A DNA stretch of 64,000 nucleotides from contig SFHJ01000005.1 of NCBI GenBank assembly GCA_004555655.1, forward strand, positions 16,991-80,990, given 5' to 3'. Below are positions 45,399 to 54,024 of this stretch, in pieces (the stretch's first letter is position 1; every line of letters starts with the position of its first letter). This stretch comes from Clostridiales bacterium (GTDB lineage: Bacteria > Bacillota > Clostridia > Oscillospirales > Oscillospiraceae). Under the pieces are notes generated by a model, which did not search any database, had not been told where the DNA came from, and was given only the letters and a program-made list of their open reading frames with translations. The position numbers were made by a program, and so were the translations under genes.

Positions 45399-45428
45399 AG
45401 GCCCCGCAGGCGGATGCCTGCGGGGCCT
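45399..45428. terminator. Strong hairpin after the SLH protease gene
   Basis: A 13-bp stem (45399-45411 with 45416-45428). It lies 30 bases beyond the protease stop (minus strand), but the U-tract is poor on the minus strand and only CCTTTG on the plus strand. Confidence 0.55.
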
Positions 45429-45458
45429 TTGTTATGCCTTGGGTTCAGGTTTCAGCGC

Positions 45459-48400
45459 TCAGCCCTCGAGGAAACGATGGATGATCGCAGCAACCTGTGC
45501 ACGGGTAGCCGTGCTCTGCGGAGCCAGCTTGCCGCTCACGCCGTTGATGAGGCCCTTGCCCACAGCCCACTGCACAGCGGGAACTGCGTAGCCGGAGACC
45601 TTGGCAGCGTCGGGATAGCCAGCCAGGCTCGTCGTGTTCGCCTTGGTCACCTCATAGCCCTTGAACGCCGCATAGCGGTACAGGATAGCCGCCAGCTGCT
45701 CACGGGTGATGGGGTCGTTCGGGCCGAATCTGCCGTCGGAGTAGCCGTTGACGATACCGTTCGCGGCAGCCCATTCGACCGCTTCGCCGTACCAGTCGGA
45801 GCGCGAAACATCAGAGAAGGTGTTGAACGTTCTCACAGCTTCGGGCTCAACCTCCATACGGTAGAGGATGGTGACGACCATCGCACGCGTCAGAACACCG
45901 TTCGGGTCGAAGCGCGTGCCGCTGGTGCCGTTCATCAGGCCCTCGTCATAGACGTACTCAACATCGCCATAGAACCAGTCGCCGGTGCCGACATCCACGA
46001 ACGGCAGGCCACTGCCGGTGCCGGGCATCGTGGGAACAGTGACAGGCGGCAGGACCGCAACAGGCAGCTCCTTCACGGGGATGACCTCGCCCTTCTCCAG
46101 CAGCGCATCGCAGACAGCGCAGTAGAGATCGCCGGTGTAACCCTCTTCCGCGTAGGTCGCATTCTTCTGGTTGCGCAGCTCAGGCGTATGGCCGGCAGCC
46201 GGGATGACCTCGCCCTGCTTGATCAGCGCGCCGCAGTCGGTGCAATAGAGATCACCGGTGTAGCCGTCTTCCGTGCAGGTAGCGTCCTTCGCACCAACAA
46301 GCTCGGTGTTCTCATGCGTGTAGCCAAGTGCAAGCTCTTCGACGTATCCGGACTCAGTGTCGTTGATTTCCTCGTGCGTGATGGTGATCGTATCCACCGC
46401 AGTGCTCTTGACTTCGAAGACCAGCTCGGCAACGGTATCACCGGCGGCAATGCCGTTCAGGCTGACGTAGCCGAAGGTGATCTCGCCGTTTGCTTCATTC
46501 GCACGGTTGATGGACGAATAATTACCATTGACCTTGATGCCCGTAAGCGTCAGAGCGTCGGTGTCCCAGGCAACAGTGCTCACGCCGTTGGTGGAAGCAG
46601 CGTCCGCGCCAGTGACGTCCTTTGCAGTAACGCTGACCGTGACAGTGTCTTCGCCTTCTCCAACCTCAGAGCTGGACAGCGGCATCACAGACGGAGCCTG
46701 CGCCCCGTTGGCAGCGTTGGCGTTCTTCCGGGAATTATCGACCGTCTTGGAAGCAGACATGCTCAGGGCCGCGCCCTTTCTGGCGCTGCCGGCAGCAAGC
46801 ATTTCCTCGGCAGTGATGTTCTGAGAAGCAACGGTAACCGTGGATGCAGCATCAAGCGCATGTCTTGCGCTGCCCTCAGAGCTTGCGTTGCCTGTAACTT
46901 CGAACAGAACCGCAGGCCAGACAGCATCGCCAACATCACCGATGACCTTGGCGTCAAAGCTTTCCAGATTCGCATCATAGGACAGACGGTACAGAACGTT
47001 CGTATCTCCGTTGTAGGCCGAGAAGTAGAGGTTTCCGTCTTCGCCGACGCACAGGGACGACAGCGGGTTATCATCACCGTCATAGACCATCTCATAACCA
47101 GCTTCGGTCAGATTCGTGGGAACGAAGTTGATGCCGCAGCTATAGCCCTCTGCGGTCGGATATACCTTGAGAACCCACAGATAGCCTGCGTCATCCATCA
47201 GATACACAACCTCGGCATTCACCGTCTCGCCGTCGCTGGTGGTGTACTCGGTCGTGCCGTCAGTCGCAATGCCGACAAACTCGCTGCCACCCGTATACGT
47301 GCTGAGGTAGCTGCTGAAGCCGAATGCGCTGGTGTCAATGTTTGCAGGATCCTTTGCCGGGAGGTAGTAATAGTAATACACACAGTCGAGCAGATCCTGC
47401 GTTTCCGTTGAGAATTCGCTCATGGCCATGTCTGCAAGCGGAACGGGCGCAGAGCCAACAGTCTCCGTGATTCCATCCGCCAGATTCATGCTGATAACGG
47501 CAGTGCCATCGGAATTGGTGGCATAGGCCGTGCCCTTACCGGTGGATGTGGCAGAGATGATGTTGACCGTAAACTTCTGTCTGCCGGTCCAGGTATCATC
47601 GGTCTCAAAGTTCCAGTCAAACAGCTGGAGAACGCCTTCGGTATCCTGCAGAGCGCCCTTCATGGTGATCTGCAGCACCTCAACCGTGACTTCGCAGCTC
47701 GCGCTGACGGTCGGATCGAGGTTGGAGGTCGCGGTGACCGTGCAGGTGCCCGCGCTGACGCCTGTCACAACACCTTTTTCATTTACCGTTGCGACGCTCG
47801 CATCAGAAGTCGACCAGGTGACGGTGCGGTCGGTAGCCGTCCAGGGCAGAACCGAGGCCGTCAGCTGCTCAGTGCTGCCGCGCAGAATGCTGAGCGAAGT
47901 CGCGGAGAGCTGAACACCGCTGACCTTGTCAGTGGGAGTCGTCCAGCCGCCGCCGGAGGTCTTCTCGGGAATGATCAGGCAGGACAGCTCGTCATACAGA
48001 TCGTTGTAGCGCGTGTATTCGCCGGTAGCGGGATCAATCTCGTAGTAGTAGCTGTAGCCGAAAGTCATACCGAGGACGCTGACCGCATAGTAGCTGTTCC
48101 AGCAGAGCATGCCGGTGTTGGGGTTGATCTCCATGGCCTGAACATACTGCGACTGTCTCAGGTTCGTGGCGACAAGAAGCTCAACGCCGGTGCTTCCCAG
48201 CTCGCCGCTGCTCAGCTTCTGGAAGAAGAGATATGCATCGTAGGAATCGATATCCGCATCGCCGTCAAAATCGGCATTTTCGCCGTTGGCCGGAATGGCA
48301 GAAATCTTACCTGTAGCATAGTCCAGAAGCGTCTGACCGTCAGCCGCAGTGACAGCGCCGTCGCCATTGAAATCATAGATCTTCTGTGCTTCGGCCTCCA

Positions 48401-51400
48401 TCAAAGAAGCCAGCGTGAACTTGTAGACGTTGCCCGTGCCATACTCATTGCAGTAGAACGTGCCGTTGGCATCGCAGGCCAGCGTGTTGGTGAGGACGCC
48501 GATTTCGCCGACCACACCCAGCTCACCGGTGAGCTTGTCTACGGTGACAAGATAGCCGTCGGTCACGCCGTAGATCTTACCGTCGGCCTTGTTGTAGGCC
48601 ATGTCGGTCAGGACAGCGCCCATGTTCGCAACAAAGGTCTCCTCGGTCAGATCATCCTCAGGCATCACATAGAGGTCGCCCTCGTCCGTGCTGGCAAACA
48701 CGATGTGATCCACGATGGTGGCAGCAAAGAAGGTGTGGCTGGTGTTCGCATAGGCCTCAATCTCATTGTGGGTGGTATTCTTGCTGAAGGAGGTCCAGTA
48801 GTTGTTGTCCAGATCGAATGCGATCATTTCGGGCAGCGGAACTTCCTCGCCGATCTGCATTTCGATGACATAGGTAGTGGCGTTCATGGCGTAGTCGAAG
48901 ACCTGCAGCAGGAACTTCTTGCCATTGACTTCGGACAGATCCAGCGTGTACGCAGCCGTTTCGCCGGGCTGGATATCCTGCTTGGCGCCGGTGTAGGTAT
49001 AAACGCTCGTACCGGCCTTGTTGTACAGGGCCACTGCAGCCACATACTGGTTGTCACTGGCTGTAACAGTCATCGTGCTGTCAGTCAAGCTGATAGATAC
49101 ATCCTTCAGTTCCGGTGCGGTATTATCCACAACCATCGGGACGGTAAAGTAAGCGCCCTTGCCCAGAGCAACCCAGTTGACCTTACCCTCGGCATCCACA
49201 TAGTACTCGGGAGCCAGCGCCAGCGTCAAGCTGAGCTTATTGCCTTCTGCAGCGCCTTCGGGCACAAACTTGGTGTTCAGGGTATAACTGGTGTTCATCC
49301 ACTTGCTGCCGTTCACATAATAGTAAGCGGAGCTGACGCTGCCGGGTTCGGCGTAGGCATAGATTTCGCCGGTCGTCTCATTTACAGCCGTGAATTTGGA
49401 GGCAGCCGCATTCCGGATGGCCGTAAACTTCACCTTGCTGATGGAATCGCCATTCTCACTATTGATGGCGTTCCGTTCGGGATGGTAGGTATCATCGGGA
49501 ACCAGGGGGTTTCCGCCGAAATAGTACGAAGCATTGGGCTCATCGGCGTAGGTGATCAGATAGCTGTTGGCATCGGCTTTGCCCAGGTAGGGAAGCTTGA
49601 ACTCGTCACCGGCAGCATACTCGGCATAGGTGCCAACGTCGTACATGGACGCATCGGACCAGTTGCCATAGAAGCCCAGAACCGGGATGGAGTGCTTCGT
49701 TCCCTGCGCGCCGTCATCCGAGCCCACAGACTCCGCAAAAACGTAGCCCTCGACATACGCACCATTCTCATAGAGATCGTTCAGAACGGTCTTCTGTTCA
49801 TCCGTCAGCTTGACAGTCACGGTAACATCAGCCTTGCCGTTTGCGGCTACGGTCACCGTATCACCGGTGCTGAACGTTTCACTAGTAGCCAGCGGCACAG
49901 TCAACGTATCCATGTAGTATGCCAGCTCAGACATGCTCTGGTTGCCGTTGGCATAATACTGGAACAGATCCTGCGTGAAGAATTCCGCAGTCAGCTTATA
50001 GGTCTTCTCTTCTGCTGTCAGGTTGTTGATGGAGAACGAGAAGGTGTATGTACCGGTGCGACCGGGATCGTCGCCCAGCTCGGCCTTCACCTTGCCGTCA
50101 GCATAGGAAGCAGTGGCATTCTCGCCCATCAGGATATAGCTGTCAGCCGAAACAGCCGCGCCCACATTGGCAAGGCCGGCGCCCTGCCGCAGAACAGGAT
50201 AGTATCCATCCCCCTGTTCACCAAAATCTTCCTTAATGGGAACAGCCGTGGACATCAGCAGGCTCTGCGTCAGCTGACGTGCGCTCAGGCCGGTCTTCTT
50301 TGTCAGATCGTTCTCACGGATGTACTGTGCGACCAGCGCGGCCATACCGGCGACCTGCGGCGAAGCCATGGAGGTACCGGACATGTTCTCATACTTGTCG
50401 GTAGCATCAGCAGGCGTGGTAGGATTATCCTTGTTGCTGCCCCAGACGGAGTAAATGTTACCGCCGGGAGCGGTGATCTCAGGCTTCAGCTCCAGACTGC
50501 CGGGAACGCCCCAGCTGGAGAAGTCGCTCATGGTGTAGTACTTGCTGTTATACTGGGAAGAGGAAACACCATCCGAAATGGTCATAGTGCCGGTGTAATA
50601 CAGCACATTGCCGGCGTTATCGGTGACCTCCGTGGAGTTGGCCCTCACCATGTCGCCGTCGGCCTGCGTGATGGAAACAGCGGGGGCCGTCTTGGTATAA
50701 TCCGACAGGTCCATATTGATGGTACCGGTGGTGTTGTTATAGATGACGGTAGCGATCGCGCCGGCCGCAACAGCAAACTCCGCCTTCTGAGAGAAGGAGA
50801 TGCCGCCGCGCGAGCAGAACGCAACCTTGCCTTTAAGCGCATCGCCTACAGCAGCCCAATCTTCCTCGGTGCCCATCCCATCGATGAAGACATACTCCTT
50901 CTCGCCGCTCAGCGTCGACAGAGGCGCATTGGTATAGCCGGTTTCGTTGTAAATGACACTGTTGCCGGCCACAGAGAAAGAGACACCGGTGGCGCCGTCG
51001 TTATTGACGGAAGCGACCGCCAGAGAGTTGGTGAACGAACCGGGCGAGCCGTCGGTCTGCATGCTGACGTCATCGGCATACAGATAGCCAAGATTGTTCG
51101 CATTCTCGACCCAGCTGCCGGAGTTGCCGGCGGACATGGCGACGACAGTACCACAGTTCGTCAGGCTGTCCAGAATGGCCTGATACTTCTCGGTGGAGCT
51201 CCGGGACATGCCGGGGTTGCCGGAACCCAGCGACAGGTTGACGGAGTCAGCGCCCAGCATGACGGCGTCCTCGATGGCGACCATGTAATCGGAGTCATAC
51301 GCGCCGCCCTTGGTGCCGAAGACCTTCATGGTGATGATCTGGGCATCGGGCGCAACGCCCTGCACCTTCACGGTGTCGAGCGCGCTGGCGTACGTGCCGT

Positions 51401-52349
51401 CACCTTTGGGGATGAAGGCGTTCGCCGCAGCGATACCGGTTACGTGGGAGCCGTGCTCACCCTGCGTGTCGTTGTCATGGGTGATGTCGTAGTTTTTATC
51501 CACATAGTTGTAGGCGAAGGGGATCTTATCGCTGATGAACGTCTTCTCAGGATCGATCGCAACATTCAGCTGACCTGCAACCTTACTGACCTCGTCCTGA
51601 TCCAGCAGATCCAGCTCTTGCTTATACTCGTCCGGCCCCTTTCCTGCCTTGTCGGCAAGGCGCTGCAGAGAATAGTTGAAAGCGCCGTTGTCAAAGGACT
51701 GATGGTCGGAGTCAACGCCGGTATCGATGATGGCGATGCGGCTGCCGGCACCGGTATAGCCGGACGCCCAGGCAGCGGCAGAGCCGATCTGCTTGCCAGA
51801 GGTAGCCATGTTGGGATCGTTGGCCTCGTTGGTATCAACCACCATGGGCTCATACCTGGTCTCAATCAGGACCTCTTTGACACCGGGAACCTTCTCGATG
51901 GCGGCGATCTGACCATACTCCACGTTCGCGGAGATGATGTTCGCAGCCAGCGTCAGGTTCCACACAACGTCCAGCTTCTCACCGATAGCGCTGGCGATCT
52001 TGGCAGTCACACTGGCCTGCGTCTGTTCCAGCTTCGCACGGTAAGCAGTGGCAGTGGCACTGGCGGCAATATTTTCCGTCGTGCCTACCTTTTCAATCGT
52101 GGACTTGCCCTCAAGCACGATGGAAACACGAATGGTCTCCGTATCGGCGTAAGGAGCAGGATCCTCTGTTTCTTCGACCTCCTGCCGTTCAACAGGGGCC
52201 ACGGAAACAGCGTCGTTGTCGACTTTCTCAAATGTGACCTTGTTGCTGCTGCCGGTCGTTCCGGCCGCGCCCGCAGGAATTGCAAATCCCGCGCACAGCG
52301 CAACAACAAGCATCAGAGAAAGCAGACGCTTCAACACATGCTTCTTCAT
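45459..52349 (-). CDS. Giant SLH-anchored S8 (subtilisin-like) surface protease with dockerin-like and cohesin-like modules
   Basis: A 2296-residue secreted protein. A signal peptide (about 1-29, ending AIPAGAAG) is followed by an I9-like propeptide. The S8 catalytic domain has Asp209 (AIIDTGVDSD), His299 (GEHGSHVTGIAA) and Ser660 (MSGTSMASPQVAGMAALV), with a PA-type insert near 470-600. Beta-sandwich and propeller-like regions follow. Then come a dockerin-like pair of Ca2+ loops at about 1326-1386 (DFNGDGAVTAADG and DFDGDADIDSYDA), a Big_2 Ig-like domain (about 1474-1560), a cohesin-like domain (about 1886-2010), two CxxC repeats (about 2017-2087) and three SLH domains (about 2117-2296). The start is ATG 52349 with AAAGGAG upstream. 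It probably degrades proteins at the cell wall. Confidence 0.92.
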   Translation of the reverse strand: MKKHVLKRLLSLMLVVALCAGFAIPAGAAGTTGSSNKVTFEKVDNDAVSVAPVERQEVEETEDPAPYADTETIRVSIVLEGKSTIEKVGTTENIAASATATAYRAKLEQTQASVTAKIASAIGEKLDVVWNLTLAANIISANVEYGQIAAIEKVPGVKEVLIETRYEPMVVDTNEANDPNMATSGKQIGSAAAWASGYTGAGSRIAIIDTGVDSDHQSFDNGAFNYSLQRLADKAGKGPDEYKQELDLLDQDEVSKVAGQLNVAIDPEKTFISDKIPFAYNYVDKNYDITHDNDTQGEHGSHVTGIAAANAFIPKGDGTYASALDTVKVQGVAPDAQIITMKVFGTKGGAYDSDYMVAIEDAVMLGADSVNLSLGSGNPGMSRSSTEKYQAILDSLTNCGTVVAMSAGNSGSWVENANNLGYLYADDVSMQTDGSPGSFTNSLAVASVNNDGATGVSFSVAGNSVIYNETGYTNAPLSTLSGEKEYVFIDGMGTEEDWAAVGDALKGKVAFCSRGGISFSQKAEFAVAAGAIATVIYNNTTGTINMDLSDYTKTAPAVSITQADGDMVRANSTEVTDNAGNVLYYTGTMTISDGVSSSQYNSKYYTMSDFSSWGVPGSLELKPEITAPGGNIYSVWGSNKDNPTTPADATDKYENMSGTSMASPQVAGMAALVAQYIRENDLTKKTGLSARQLTQSLLMSTAVPIKEDFGEQGDGYYPVLRQGAGLANVGAAVSADSYILMGENATASYADGKVKAELGDDPGRTGTYTFSFSINNLTAEEKTYKLTAEFFTQDLFQYYANGNQSMSELAYYMDTLTVPLATSETFSTGDTVTVAANGKADVTVTVKLTDEQKTVLNDLYENGAYVEGYVFAESVGSDDGAQGTKHSIPVLGFYGNWSDASMYDVGTYAEYAAGDEFKLPYLGKADANSYLITYADEPNASYYFGGNPLVPDDTYHPERNAINSENGDSISKVKFTAIRNAAASKFTAVNETTGEIYAYAEPGSVSSAYYYVNGSKWMNTSYTLNTKFVPEGAAEGNKLSLTLALAPEYYVDAEGKVNWVALGKGAYFTVPMVVDNTAPELKDVSISLTDSTMTVTASDNQYVAAVALYNKAGTSVYTYTGAKQDIQPGETAAYTLDLSEVNGKKFLLQVFDYAMNATTYVIEMQIGEEVPLPEMIAFDLDNNYWTSFSKNTTHNEIEAYANTSHTFFAATIVDHIVFASTDEGDLYVMPEDDLTEETFVANMGAVLTDMAYNKADGKIYGVTDGYLVTVDKLTGELGVVGEIGVLTNTLACDANGTFYCNEYGTGNVYKFTLASLMEAEAQKIYDFNGDGAVTAADGQTLLDYATGKISAIPANGENADFDGDADIDSYDAYLFFQKLSSGELGSTGVELLVATNLRQSQYVQAMEINPNTGMLCWNSYYAVSVLGMTFGYSYYYEIDPATGEYTRYNDLYDELSCLIIPEKTSGGGWTTPTDKVSGVQLSATSLSILRGSTEQLTASVLPWTATDRTVTWSTSDASVATVNEKGVVTGVSAGTCTVTATSNLDPTVSASCEVTVEVLQITMKGALQDTEGVLQLFDWNFETDDTWTGRQKFTVNIISATSTGKGTAYATNSDGTAVISMNLADGITETVGSAPVPLADMAMSEFSTETQDLLDCVYYYYYLPAKDPANIDTSAFGFSSYLSTYTGGSEFVGIATDGTTEYTTSDGETVNAEVVYLMDDAGYLWVLKVYPTAEGYSCGINFVPTNLTEAGYEMVYDGDDNPLSSLCVGEDGNLYFSAYNGDTNVLYRLSYDANLESFDAKVIGDVGDAVWPAVLFEVTGNASSEGSARHALDAASTVTVASQNITAEEMLAAGSARKGAALSMSASKTVDNSRKNANAANGAQAPSVMPLSSSEVGEGEDTVTVSVTAKDVTGADAASTNGVSTVAWDTDALTLTGIKVNGNYSSINRANEANGEITFGYVSLNGIAAGDTVAELVFEVKSTAVDTITITHEEINDTESGYVEELALGYTHENTELVGAKDATCTEDGYTGDLYCTDCGALIKQGEVIPAAGHTPELRNQKNATYAEEGYTGDLYCAVCDALLEKGEVIPVKELPVAVLPPVTVPTMPGTGSGLPFVDVGTGDWFYGDVEYVYDEGLMNGTSGTRFDPNGVLTRAMVVTILYRMEVEPEAVRTFNTFSDVSRSDWYGEAVEWAAANGIVNGYSDGRFGPNDPITREQLAAILYRYAAFKGYEVTKANTTSLAGYPDAAKVSGYAVPAVQWAVGKGLINGVSGKLAPQSTATRAQVAAIIHRFLEG

Positions 52350-52421
52350 ACGTTTTCTCCTTTCATATTTTCCAAACGAAAGCAATGGGATACTTTCGAG
52401 TTAGACACGCAAAGAGCCATT

Positions 52422-52464
52422 CTGCCTGCCATATGGCAGGCAGGCAAGCAGACGCGTCTGCTTG
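52422..52464. repeat. Two adjacent perfect palindromes upstream of the protease
   Basis: A 22-bp palindrome (52422-52443) is followed one base later by a 20-bp palindrome (52445-52464). They lie 73-115 bases ahead of the protease start and may form leader hairpins or a regulator site. Confidence 0.7.
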
Positions 52465-52633
52465 TCCCGGGTTTCTTTACCGATGCATATACCTAAATTA
52501 CGCCTGTATAAATTCTGCGTCTATTTTATTCCAATTCGCAGGAAAAGTCAACGGCCAATGCGCCCCGGCAAATGAGAATTTCGCAAGCCGCACAAAGCTG
52601 CAGGCCTCAGATATTTTCAATTTGGAAAAAATG

Positions 52634-52642
52634 TGATATACT
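52634..52642 (+). promoter_or_regulatory. Extended -10 promoter of degV
   Basis: TGATATACT is an extended -10 element (52634-52642). A weak TTTCAA lies at 52615-52620, 16 bases before the -10 hexamer. Confidence 0.6.
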
Positions 52643-52668
52643 ATAGAAAAACGCGGGAGGTGCCATGT

Positions 52669-53577
52669 ATGCGGCCCCAGTTCAGTATTGTAAGCGACGG
52701 TTCCTGTGATCTTCCGGAGCAGATTGTGCAGGAAAAAGACGTCGGCATCGTTCATTTCTATGTATCCTTTGGCGGCAGTACGTACCAGAAAGAGGGCGTG
52801 GAGATCCGCCTGGAGGATTTCTACCAGCGGATGGTGGACAGCCCGAAAACATATCCGAAGACGGCCGCTCCGTCGCCGGAGGATTTTTATCGCGCCTTCG
52901 AGCCGCGCGCCGCGCAGGGCAGCGACATCATTTGTATCTGTATCTCCACAAAGCTGAGTTCCTCCGTGCAGTCGGCGCGGATTGCGCAGCAAATGCTCGC
53001 AGACGCGTACCCCAATGTCCGCGTCGCAGTCGTCGATTCGCTGTGCGCCACACTGATGCAGAGCGTGTTCGTGCTCGAGGTCTGCCGGATGCGCGACGCC
53101 GGACTTTCGTTTGACGAGGCGCTCGCACGTATGCAGGCACTCCAAAAAACAGCGCGGATTCTGTTCACCGTCGGCAGCCTTGATTATATCCAGCATGGCG
53201 GCCGCATCGGCAAGATGACCAGCACCGTCGGAACGCTGCTCAACATCAAGCCGCTCATCACGCTTCAGGACGGCGAGATCCATTCCTCCGGCATCCGCCG
53301 CGGCAGGCGCAAATCGCTCGAAGGGATTGTGGAGCTTCTGATCTCGTATCTGCGCAAGGAGGACTGCACACCGGGCGACTGCAATATCATCATCGGCTAC
53401 GGCCACGACCGGGCAGAAGCGCTCGGGCTGCAGTCGCTCACCCATGAACGGCTTGTGCAGGCCTTCGGCGCGGCGGCAGGTGAAATCCCCATCTGCCAGA
53501 TCGGCGCGACCATCGGTGTACACGCGGGCCCAACGGCAATCGGTTACGGCGTCGTTCGCCGCAGTGACCGGCTATAA
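52669..53577 (+). CDS. DegV-family fatty-acid-binding protein
   Basis: A 302-residue DegV/FakB-type protein that binds a fatty acid and can present it to a fatty acid kinase (FakA). Landmarks are FSIVSDGSCDLPEQIV, TAAPSPEDFYRAF and ISTKLSSSVQSARIA, then VGSLDYIQHGGRIGKMTSTV and LLNIKPLITLQDGEI. The end reads IGATIGVHAGPTAIGYGVV. ATG 52669 has GGGAGG 8 bases upstream; an ATG four bases earlier is out of frame. No fakA is nearby. Confidence 0.93.
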   Translation: MRPQFSIVSDGSCDLPEQIVQEKDVGIVHFYVSFGGSTYQKEGVEIRLEDFYQRMVDSPKTYPKTAAPSPEDFYRAFEPRAAQGSDIICICISTKLSSSVQSARIAQQMLADAYPNVRVAVVDSLCATLMQSVFVLEVCRMRDAGLSFDEALARMQALQKTARILFTVGSLDYIQHGGRIGKMTSTVGTLLNIKPLITLQDGEIHSSGIRRGRRKSLEGIVELLISYLRKEDCTPGDCNIIIGYGHDRAEALGLQSLTHERLVQAFGAAAGEIPICQIGATIGVHAGPTAIGYGVVRRSDRL

Positions 53578-53596
53578 TTTGCATAATGTGTCAGTA

Positions 53597-53633
53597 ACAA
53601 GCGCTTGCGCCCTATCGGGCGGGAGCGCTTGTT
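53597..53633 (+). terminator. Hairpin downstream of degV
   Basis: A stem of about 15 bp with minor mismatches (ACAAGCGCTTGCGCCC, loop TATC, then GGGCGGGAGCGCTTGT), located 20 bases after the degV stop, without a long T-run. Confidence 0.55.
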
Positions 53634-54024
53634 CGGCCTGCTTGACCTTTTGACCATCCTCCGGGCAGCAAAAGCACATCCCCATGATCCACGCTCCCCC
53701 GCTTTCTAAAGACATACGCCCATACCGGCGGCGGGTTTCCAGCCAGTATGGGCGTACATACGAGTAGTTGCGGGAGAGGGATTTGAACCCCCGATCTCCG
53801 GGTTATGAGAAGGTGATCCGGGGTCTGAAGCGCCTAGGACAGCGATCACAGCCTGGGCTTTCTGACAGCCACGCGCTGACGATCTGCCGACGGAGCAAAT
53901 CACAAAATCTTTGCTGTTTTTTTGCTAAGCTCCCTTATTTAAGTATTGCTTCACCAGCTGTCAGCCGCGTTCATAAAGCTGCCGGGACGAAGGCGTACCG
54001 CGTTGCCTGCGCGTCTGCCGGCCA
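53634..54024. other. Gene-free scar region around a tRNA remnant
   Basis: Between degV and the hppA remnant no gene is supported. The region holds an inverted repeat CGCCCATAC/GTATGGGCG (about 53708-53756), a tRNA 3' half (53768-53809) and about 200 bases of unassigned sequence. A short frame reading RDLNPRSPGYE is an antisense-tRNA artefact. Confidence 0.6.
53768..53809 (-). pseudogene. 3' half of an initiator tRNA-fMet (CAU), 5' half absent
   Basis: On the minus strand it reads: anticodon loop CTCATAA (CAU anticodon), anticodon-stem strand CCCGG, variable loop AGATC, T-arm GGGGG-TTCAAAT-CCCTC, acceptor strand TCCCGCA and discriminator A, followed by CTA instead of CCA. The CCC next to the loop is typical of initiator tRNA. 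The sequence on the 5' side (from 53810) does not supply a matching anticodon stem, D-arm or TGCGGGA acceptor strand, so the gene is broken at the 5' edge of the anticodon loop. Confidence 0.75.

Noticed and set aside
45387..47411. A 674-codon open frame antisense to the SLH end of the protease
   Set aside because: Same reasons; it is the mirror of the SLH and cohesin-like coding sequence.
48705..52496. A 1263-codon open frame antisense to the surface protease
   Set aside because: It has no family features, is rich in His/Arg/Gly as expected for a reverse reading of GC-rich code, and the protease on the other strand has a complete catalytic triad, signal peptide and ribosome-binding site.
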